Shown piece after piece: positions 38,918 to 44,432 of a DNA stretch of 44,432 nt. Position numbers and translations under genes: made by a program. Origin of the DNA: an uncultured Alphaproteobacteria bacterium (GTDB taxonomy: Bacteria; Pseudomonadota; Alphaproteobacteria; Rs-D84). The notes below the pieces were generated by a model that was not told where the DNA came from, made no database searches, and saw only the letters and a list, made by a program, of their open reading frames with translations. Where the stretch lies: NCBI GenBank assembly GCA_934272785.1, contig CAKQSE010000009.1, positions 1 to 44,432 of the forward strand, read 5' to 3'. The first letter of the stretch is position 1. Each line of letters starts with the position of its first letter.

Positions 38918-38946
38918 GCATTACCGATAACATAACAGGATTACAA

Positions 38947-39183
38947 ATGAAGAAAAATATAAAGCAAGAGATGAAAGAGTGGACAGACGTTTTGTTTGTG
39001 TCTGTTGCCACAATAGTTGTTGCCGCATGGATCAAGGCTGGCCTGGCGGACGTTGAACAGGATATCGCCACAAAAAACGCCGCTGTAAAAACAGATACCA
39101 TCACCGCAACGGAAAAATATAACCAGGCGCGCGAGATATTAAAAACAGCCCCCGCCGATTCAATCAAGAATCGCGTGCGGTAA
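38947..39183 (+). CDS. Small single-pass membrane protein, unknown
   Basis: Not recognised. 78 residues. An N-terminal charged segment (MKKNIKQEMKEW) is followed by one transmembrane helix (TDVLFVSVATIVVAAWIKAGL, about residues 13-33) and a polar helical tail with many Ala/Lys/Asp. Ribosome site AGGA lies 6-7 nt before the ATG. It has its own promoter and terminator. Convergent with rlmN. Confidence 0.7.
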   Translation: MKKNIKQEMKEWTDVLFVSVATIVVAAWIKAGLADVEQDIATKNAAVKTDTITATEKYNQAREILKTAPADSIKNRVR

Positions 39184-39210
39184 TAAAAAACGCCCATATG
39201 GGCGTTTTTT
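39184..39210. terminator. Bidirectional terminator between the small membrane protein and rlmN
   Basis: AACGCCC-ATAT-GGGCGTT (39189-39206) with A- and T-tracts on both sides, between converging genes. Confidence 0.85.
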
Positions 39211-40315
39211 ATTTCTTGGCATTATTCAATCGTAATTGACCACAGGCAGAACCGATATCACTGCCCCGTTCGCGGCGAATACGCGCATGAATCCCGTTTT
39301 TAATCAGAATATCTTGGAATCTGTGCACGGCATTGCCCGATGGCGACGCGAAATCGCGTTCATCAACCGCGTTCCACGGTATCAAATTCACCATGCAATT
39401 TTTTCCACGCAGCAATTCTGATAACTTTTCGGCATATTCCGGCGTGCAATTAAACAATTGGGCATCCCCGTCCGCATTTCGACGCGCCAGCAATATGTAT
39501 TCAATCATCAATTGCCGGTTATGCAGCGCGGTAAATTCGTCCGCGGCGGACAAGACATCGGCCAATTTATACTTATTGTTTATCGGCATAATTTGCCCGC
39601 GCAATTCGTCGGTCGGCGCGTGCAGTGATATTGCCAGATTGATTGGCCGGCCCCATGCAATCAGTTCGCGTATTCCCGGCACAATCCCGCACGTGGAAAC
39701 GGTAATCCGACGCCACCCGATACCCATATCGCGATTCGCGCGCTCAATAAAGCCGATGACGTTTTGCGTGTTTTGCAGCGGCTCGCCCGTACCCATAACG
39801 ACAATATGTGATACATCGCCATTATTTGCGTCACCGTTTGCATGGATTGGCCGTGCGCGCGCCGCATCACGGTCGCGACGTAATTCCCACTGGGCAACCA
39901 AGATTTGCGCAAATATTTCATCTGCGGTTAAATTCCGTTTCAGTCCCAACAGTGTGCTGGCACAGAATTTACATCCCATGGCGCAACCGGCCTGGGAACT
40001 GACGCAGACGCTGTTGCCATATGTTGTGCGCATCAGCACGCATTCAATTTGTTCGCAATCGTTCAATTCCAGCAAGAATTTTGTTGTTTCGCCATCGGTC
40101 GATTCCAATTTCTTGACGATTTTTACCGGCAGGTTTTGCGCCGCCGCGTCCAAATCGTGACGCAGCGCATCAGGCAAATTTTTCATAACAGAAAAATCAG
40201 GCGCGCCGCGGTTTAACCACTCACGTATTTGTTTCGCGCGAAAACGTGGCTGGCCCATATCGGTTACGAATTTTTCCAGTTCGCCATCTGTAAAACTAAA
40301 TAATATCGGTTTCAT
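39209..40315 (-). CDS. rlmN: 23S rRNA A2503 / tRNA A37 C2-methyltransferase RlmN
   Basis: Radical-SAM enzyme that methylates A2503 of 23S rRNA and A37 of some tRNAs. N-terminal PRFRAKQIREWLNRG, the radical-SAM motif CAMGCKFCAS (CxxxCxxC), GTGEPLQNTQNV, TVSTCGIVPGIRELI, NLAISLHAP, IEYILL, and NLIPWN. The C-terminal catalytic-cysteine region is RRERGSDIGSACGQL. 368 residues is normal. Its start overlaps the stop of the surA-like gene by 4 nt. It is the last gene of the lptF/G-lptD-surA-rlmN operon, an unusual companion for LPS-export genes. Confidence 0.95.
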   Translation of the reverse strand: MKPILFSFTDGELEKFVTDMGQPRFRAKQIREWLNRGAPDFSVMKNLPDALRHDLDAAAQNLPVKIVKKLESTDGETTKFLLELNDCEQIECVLMRTTYGNSVCVSSQAGCAMGCKFCASTLLGLKRNLTADEIFAQILVAQWELRRDRDAARARPIHANGDANNGDVSHIVVMGTGEPLQNTQNVIGFIERANRDMGIGWRRITVSTCGIVPGIRELIAWGRPINLAISLHAPTDELRGQIMPINNKYKLADVLSAADEFTALHNRQLMIEYILLARRNADGDAQLFNCTPEYAEKLSELLRGKNCMVNLIPWNAVDERDFASPSGNAVHRFQDILIKNGIHARIRRERGSDIGSACGQLRLNNAKK

Positions 40316-41136
40316 AATTTATATCTGTCGTCGTTTATAACAATAACTGCCTTGCGGCGCAATTGTTTCAGTTGTTGGTCGGCAACGAACATCGCCTGTT
40401 TAAACGTGGCGTTTTGCTTTATCATATCGTCCAGTTTGCCATATTCGGCCGTCTTTTTCGTGTCGCACACCAGCAATACCGAACCGTCTACCACCGGCGT
40501 CCATGTCAGCCGGGGCAGGGCCGCAACGCGTTCGCGAATATCGGCAGATAATTCGTATTGCAGTGCATTAAACTTTTGCGGTGCGCCGCCCAATTTTTCC
40601 GCCATTGCAATCGCGTCATCGCATGATTTTGGCGCGGTCAGTTTTGCCGCAACATCGGTGGGGATATCAACAAGGCGGATAATCGTCATTTCAATAGGCA
40701 GGCCGTTTTCACGTGCAATATTCGTGCGTTCGGTGGCGATATCTTCGCGGGTGATGTCAATTGTTGGCACGATTGTGCGGCCCACGATGATTTGCCACGC
40801 GATTTCCGCACGCAGCGCGTTGCGCGCCATTTCGTGTTCGGACGCCGACATCTCGCCCAGGTTCATTTTCTTTAATTCTGTATCAACAACCTTGTCATCG
40901 GGGACGGCGTTAAAATTTTTTGCATATGCGATTTTAACATTATCGTCAATGATACCCTGTAATGCGACGCGGCGATTGTCGGTCGGATTTTTACCCTGGC
41001 GCGCCATCAGTTTTACGCGCGCGGTGACATCGGTATCTGTAATTGGGGTGCCGTTCACAGACGCCACAACCGATGCCGCGTATGCAGGCAGTGCGAACAG
41101 AGTCATCATAAATATAAAAAATGCGCGTTTTCTCAT
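40312..41136 (-). CDS. surA: SurA-like periplasmic chaperone
   Basis: Probable chaperone for outer-membrane protein assembly. Signal peptide MRKRAFFIFMMTLFALPAYAAS, then the SurA N-terminal type sequence VVASVNGTPITDTDVTARVKLM and LQGIIDDNVKIAYAKNF. A parvulin (peptidyl-prolyl isomerase) domain is at best highly degenerate. 274 residues, shorter than enteric SurA. The chosen start, with AAGG just ahead, gives a proper signal peptide; an upstream in-frame ATG overlapping lptD is rejected. It lies 22 nt after the lptD stop, matching the widespread lptD-surA order. Confidence 0.8.
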   Translation of the reverse strand: MRKRAFFIFMMTLFALPAYAASVVASVNGTPITDTDVTARVKLMARQGKNPTDNRRVALQGIIDDNVKIAYAKNFNAVPDDKVVDTELKKMNLGEMSASEHEMARNALRAEIAWQIIVGRTIVPTIDITREDIATERTNIARENGLPIEMTIIRLVDIPTDVAAKLTAPKSCDDAIAMAEKLGGAPQKFNALQYELSADIRERVAALPRLTWTPVVDGSVLLVCDTKKTAEYGKLDDMIKQNATFKQAMFVADQQLKQLRRKAVIVINDDRYKL

Positions 41137-41158
41137 CCTTGGTTCCCCTTTGCTGTGT

Positions 41159-43171
41159 TTAATAGCGTTGGCCATTTATTGCCATACCGAATCTGAATTG
41201 GAACGTCGTTGTGCCAACATAGTCTTCCTTGATTGCGTTATCGCGGCGATATTCCACCGACATATAGTAACACGGGTGATTATAGAATATACCACCAGTA
41301 TGGCGATGAAAACGGCCAAACGTCATGTTATAGACCGAATTAAACCGCAATGCCCAACGATTAGACAACTGAATCCCGAATCCGCCCATCAATTCGTTTA
41401 TTGTGTCTTCTTCGGTATATGTATTATCAAACTGTTGCGACCAGATGTGACCAATGTCCAGGTATGTCCCACTGTTACCAATAATGGCCGATGTTTCCAT
41501 GTGACGCAATGATAAATCATCTTGGCCCAGGCGGAAACGCGTGCTCAGGTCCAGCCAGCTCATATTATTAAAACCAATGCGCCCAACATAGTCCGATGCG
41601 CCGTTTCGGAACCCACTGTTGGGGTCGGTTGCCTTGCGATCCTGGAAATCATATGTTTGACCCAAAAACGCCTCTATCATGCGGCCATCGGTGTTAAATG
41701 CCGACCAACGCACACCATAATCGGCGTAATTGCCATTTTCCCACAGGTCCAGTCCGGCAAAACGCTTGTTTGAAAACAGCGTCGCGTCCGACAGTAATGC
41801 ACCCGCCGAATCATTGTTTGCTGCGAATTTATCATCGGATGTGCGGCGCATAATGGTCAGACGTGCGCGCGGTTCAACAACCTGGGTCCAGGACGCACCA
41901 GGGCGATACAACGGCAATGCCCATTCGGCATAACCACTGGGCAAGAAACGATTTTTCAGACCGCTGTAATTCGTGCCATCTGTCATATCGGTGTGGTCAA
42001 AATTATATACGTCGTATCGGGCGTCCAGGCTAAGTGTGAAACGATTCCCACCCCACAGTGTCCACGGCGATGTTATACGAGCGTCACCGATAATACGCTG
42101 GGACGCGGTCCCAGAACCCGAAATCCCCAAAATATCCGTTCCAAATGTTGCATATGTTTCGGCAAACAGTGGCGCGGTCTGGTGTGTGGCGCGGATGTTT
42201 GGCAATATGTCACCCGATGGTGCCGCCCAGTGCCCCTGGGTTGAACGCAATTCCTGGAATACGTGGGTGTCGGCGACGACATAACTGCTCTGGCCGAATA
42301 ATTCCAATTTCGCGCCCGAATCCAAATACGGCTGGTCGCCATAGAATCCATACTTTTGCAAAAATGTTTTATCGGACGCGCGTTCCAAATACACCATCGC
42401 ACGTGCATTTTCACCCATTTCAATAACGTCGTTGTTGAATATATACCAACGATCCTTGCCCTCGCGGTTATGGGTAAATGCGCCACGTGTGCGATACTGG
42501 GAATGGTCCAGATTCAAACGATGTTCCAATTGAAACAGGGGATTTTCCTGGGTCAAATATGATGTCGTTATCGTCATATCGTGTGTATTAGACAGCGCGA
42601 TATAAAACGGAATATTTATCTGGGTCCCCATGTTATTGGTGGATTTGAAATCAGGCATCAAAAATCCGGTCTTGTGTTTAACACCCGGGTCCGGCATTTC
42701 AAAATATGGCATCCACAGCACCGGCACCCCATACGTCCACATCACCGGGTTATAGAATTGCAACATACGCGTATCCATACTGTGACGGATTTCGGTTGTT
42801 GAAATCTGCCATGCGTCACCAAACGCGTCGCAATCATCGCACGCGGTGAATAATGCGTTTTGTGCAATTGTTTCGGTCCCTGTGCGGCTGATATTATCAG
42901 ATTCAATATACACATGCTGGCCCAGCCAGATTTTTATATCGTCCCCGGCCAGGTCACTGCCGTCTTTGGAAATATATGAATCAGTCAGTGTTACCCGCTG
43001 GCCCGATGCGTTCACAATTTCGGTATTGCCCGATGTTTTTATTGTTTCAGATTTTACATCGTATTCGATTTTATCGGCGGTAATTGTTTTTGGTGCGTTT
43101 GGATCGATTGATATTGCGACCGCACGTGTCGCAACCAGGCATGATGCAAAAATCGGAATCAATCGTTTCAT
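41159..43171 (-). CDS. lptD: LPS-assembly outer-membrane protein LptD
   Basis: Beta-barrel that, with LptE, inserts lipopolysaccharide into the outer leaflet. Signal peptide MKRLIPIFASCLVATRAVA. The N-terminal OstA-like jellyroll includes ITADKIEYDVKSETIKTSGNTEIV and DDIKIWLGQHVYIESDNI. Barrel signatures are PVLWMPYFEMPDPGVKHKTGFLMPDF, ITTSYLTQENPLFQLEHRL, and later aromatic beta-strands ending TTTFQFRFGMAINGQRY. 670 residues. Its ATG overlaps the lptF/G stop (ATGA). Its presence implies the organism makes lipopolysaccharide or a related glycolipid. Confidence 0.93.
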   Translation of the reverse strand: MKRLIPIFASCLVATRAVAISIDPNAPKTITADKIEYDVKSETIKTSGNTEIVNASGQRVTLTDSYISKDGSDLAGDDIKIWLGQHVYIESDNISRTGTETIAQNALFTACDDCDAFGDAWQISTTEIRHSMDTRMLQFYNPVMWTYGVPVLWMPYFEMPDPGVKHKTGFLMPDFKSTNNMGTQINIPFYIALSNTHDMTITTSYLTQENPLFQLEHRLNLDHSQYRTRGAFTHNREGKDRWYIFNNDVIEMGENARAMVYLERASDKTFLQKYGFYGDQPYLDSGAKLELFGQSSYVVADTHVFQELRSTQGHWAAPSGDILPNIRATHQTAPLFAETYATFGTDILGISGSGTASQRIIGDARITSPWTLWGGNRFTLSLDARYDVYNFDHTDMTDGTNYSGLKNRFLPSGYAEWALPLYRPGASWTQVVEPRARLTIMRRTSDDKFAANNDSAGALLSDATLFSNKRFAGLDLWENGNYADYGVRWSAFNTDGRMIEAFLGQTYDFQDRKATDPNSGFRNGASDYVGRIGFNNMSWLDLSTRFRLGQDDLSLRHMETSAIIGNSGTYLDIGHIWSQQFDNTYTEEDTINELMGGFGIQLSNRWALRFNSVYNMTFGRFHRHTGGIFYNHPCYYMSVEYRRDNAIKEDYVGTTTFQFRFGMAINGQRY

Positions 43172-44226
43172 TTTCTATACAGTGCGAACATTATACCAAA
43201 TAATACCAATCCCTGGGCCAGAATCAATAAACCCAAATCAGTCAGACTGGATAACATGTTTGACGCCGACATAAATCCCGCCATCACCACCGCCATCGCC
43301 GCAACGGCGGCCATTGGTGCAAAACTGGCGCGACGGCGCAACAATGACGTGCGTAGCAATACCAACGCGCACAACGCCGCCAGAATCAGATTCATAATCG
43401 GACCCAAGAATCGCGTGCCCAATTCGGATAAAACGGTCTGGTGCTGCTTTTCCGATGGGGCGTCCAAAACAGATTTTATCAATTGCAATGTTGGTATGCG
43501 ACGAACACGAAAACTATCGTCGCCCCCGCGGTCGCCAACATTTAAATCCATATCAAATGTGTCAAATGTCCCCGTGGTCATCGCGTCGCCACGTGCCTGT
43601 AACGAACCATTTGTCATAACAATGGACAGTCCCCGCGTCGTGGATACCAGTTTGCCTTTCTCGGCAAATATGGTGATGGGGGCGCGTTCATCGCGCGTGT
43701 CCGATAACATCACCTGAGACAGGTCGTAACCCGATACCTTGTCCACATATACGACCAGACCACTGGCCAGTTCGGTAAATGCGGCCTCTTGCAATTTCAT
43801 GTGGGCCAGACCATAACGCAGGTTCCACTGCACACTGTAAAATTTGGCCTGGGTCACGGGCACAATCCATAAATTCAGCACCAAATGCACGATGGTCAGC
43901 AATACCGCCAAACTGATTGCCGGCCGTGCCAGTTGCCGCGGGGACAGGCCAACCGACGCCATAACCGTGATTTCATTGTCAGAAATCATCTTGTTATACA
44001 CAAAAATCACGGCAATAAACGTAACAAACGGGATGATGATGGATATAATAAACGGAATCATCAACAGGGTCAGCCCCAGGAAGTTAGTCATATTTATCCC
44101 GTAATTTAACAGGAATTTTAACATAGACATAATCTGGACCATCCACGCCAGCCCGGTCAGCACCAGCAGCAGCATGATAAAAATCGCGACCAACTGGCGC
44201 GCAAAATATCTGTCCAGTATTTTCAT
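43168..44226 (-). CDS. LPS export permease LptF/LptG
   Basis: Inner-membrane permease of the LptBFGC extractor that feeds LPS to the periplasmic bridge. Starts MKILDRYFARQLVAIFIMLLLVLTGLAWMVQ. Three N-terminal helices include NFLGLTLLMIPFIISIIIPFVTFIAVIFVYNKM, and NEITVMASVGLSPRQLARP is the family coupling helix. A periplasmic beta-domain (about residues 120-250) is followed by three C-terminal helices. 352 residues. In the usual order lptF-lptG-lptD both permeases precede lptD; only one is seen here and F or G cannot be decided. The ATG at 44226 lies 7 nt after a good -10 box, so the mRNA is probably leaderless. Confidence 0.9.
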   Translation of the reverse strand: MKILDRYFARQLVAIFIMLLLVLTGLAWMVQIMSMLKFLLNYGINMTNFLGLTLLMIPFIISIIIPFVTFIAVIFVYNKMISDNEITVMASVGLSPRQLARPAISLAVLLTIVHLVLNLWIVPVTQAKFYSVQWNLRYGLAHMKLQEAAFTELASGLVVYVDKVSGYDLSQVMLSDTRDERAPITIFAEKGKLVSTTRGLSIVMTNGSLQARGDAMTTGTFDTFDMDLNVGDRGGDDSFRVRRIPTLQLIKSVLDAPSEKQHQTVLSELGTRFLGPIMNLILAALCALVLLRTSLLRRRASFAPMAAVAAMAVVMAGFMSASNMLSSLTDLGLLILAQGLVLFGIMFALYRK

Positions 44227-44233
44227 CTTTCGC

Positions 44234-44262
44234 AGTATAAAGCGCAAAAGCGGACCCGTCAA
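44234..44262 (-). promoter_or_regulatory. Promoter of the lptF/G-lptD-surA-rlmN operon (leaderless)
   Basis: On the minus strand, -35 TTGACG (44262-44257), 17-nt spacer, -10 TATACT (44239-44234), then 7 nt to the ATG at 44226. Transcription is predicted to start at or next to the A of ATG. Confidence 0.65.
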
Positions 44263-44283
44263 ATAATATCTTGCTAATTTTCC

Positions 44284-44311
44284 TTGCTTTCTGGCGATTC
44301 GTTGCTATAAT
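44284..44311 (+). promoter_or_regulatory. Promoter of the gene starting at 44403
   Basis: -35 TTGCTT (44284-44289), 16-nt spacer, -10 TATAAT (44306-44311). Divergent from the lpt promoter; predicted leader about 85 nt. Confidence 0.55.
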
Positions 44312-44339
44312 CGATGTGTTCTTAAAAAAGTTTTTTTAG

Positions 44340-44364
44340 GGGCGGGGTTGACAAGACCCCGCCC
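44340..44364 (+). promoter_or_regulatory. Strong leader hairpin
   Basis: GGGCGGGGT-TGACAAG-ACCCCGCCC, a 9-bp G+C-rich stem in the 5' leader of the next gene. No T-tract follows, so it is not a standard terminator; it may stabilise or regulate the mRNA. Confidence 0.5.
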
Positions 44365-44402
44365 TTATAAGTAAAGACATATAACAAACAAGGAGAAAAC
44401 AA

Positions 44403-44432
44403 ATGTCTTTTGTTTCTATGCCCCGTCAAGAT
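44403..44432 (+). CDS. Start of an unidentified protein gene (truncated by window end)
   Basis: ATG followed by SFVSMPRQD; only ten codons are visible. A clear AAGGAG ribosome site 8 nt upstream and a promoter at 44284-44311 support a real gene. Too short to identify. Confidence 0.6.
   Translation, partial: MSFVSMPRQD

Noticed and set aside
39333..40160. Long plus-strand open frame opposite rlmN
   Set aside because: Antisense shadow of a well-supported radical-SAM gene.
40352..41512. Long plus-strand open frame opposite surA and lptD
   Set aside because: It lies antisense to two clearly conserved genes, has low-complexity Ser/Arg composition and no ribosome site.

Overview
The window reads as a chromosome segment of a streamlined alphaproteobacterium. 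Support for this comes from an alphaproteobacterial-type SspB, ParAB with RsmG nearby, an LptF-LptD-SurA cluster, the rpsO/pnp neighbourhood, and a eukaryote-like (type 2) isoleucyl-tRNA synthetase. Many core operons are broken into short pieces: rnpA has no rpmH, recF has no dnaN, infC has no rpmI-rplT, and rsmG is separated from parAB. A lineage of uncultured host-associated Alphaproteobacteria is a guess. No phage, transposase, CRISPR array or rRNA operon was seen.

Layout. 1-8528 (minus): 3'-truncated ileS, tRNA-Thr, mnmG, fabG, fabD, queH, metG, tRNA-Val; this combines translation and wobble modification with fatty-acid initiation. 8529-11280: repeat element R1, accC-accB, yidD-rnpA. 11412-14280: mreB convergent with recF-sspB. 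14331-14784: repeat R3, an unexplained segment, tRNA-Cys. 14877-19484: TolC, MacA-like adaptor, MacB-like ATPase and permease, probably a complete tripartite exporter. 19512-21627: repeat R4, infC, a degenerate uracil-DNA glycosylase-like protein, pal. 21680-25360: repeat R5, parB-parA, a secreted HEKEH protein flanked by two parS-like sites, rsmG. 25382-28121: TPR protein, gpsA, a small XRE regulator. 28122-31207: structured leader RNA, xseB, mutS. 31260-36415: an unknown gene, truB, rpsO, a kinase-like protein, pnp, ybaB. 36468-39183: tRNA-Val, repeat R6, an OmpA-type lipoprotein, a structured-RNA candidate, a glycosyltransferase, a small membrane protein. 39209-44226 (minus): rlmN, surA-like, lptD, lptF/G. 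A new plus-strand gene begins at 44403.

The most interesting signals are outside the proteins. They are: (1) a leader peptide with five Ile codons in ten residues followed by a terminator just upstream of ileS, with a weaker analogue before metG; (2) a family of modular, nested inverted-repeat intergenic elements (R1-R6) sharing one terminal repeat but carrying exchangeable palindromic cores; (3) a ~200-nt leader with mutually exclusive hairpins and a terminator ahead of the XRE gene; (4) a ~220-nt rod-like RNA candidate ahead of a glycosyltransferase; (5) variant parS sites; (6) a tRNA-Val whose conserved G19-C56 contact appears replaced by A19-U56; (7) several promoters whose predicted start coincides with the ATG (leaderless mRNAs).

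All identifications come from reading motifs by eye. No database search, folding program or alignment was run.
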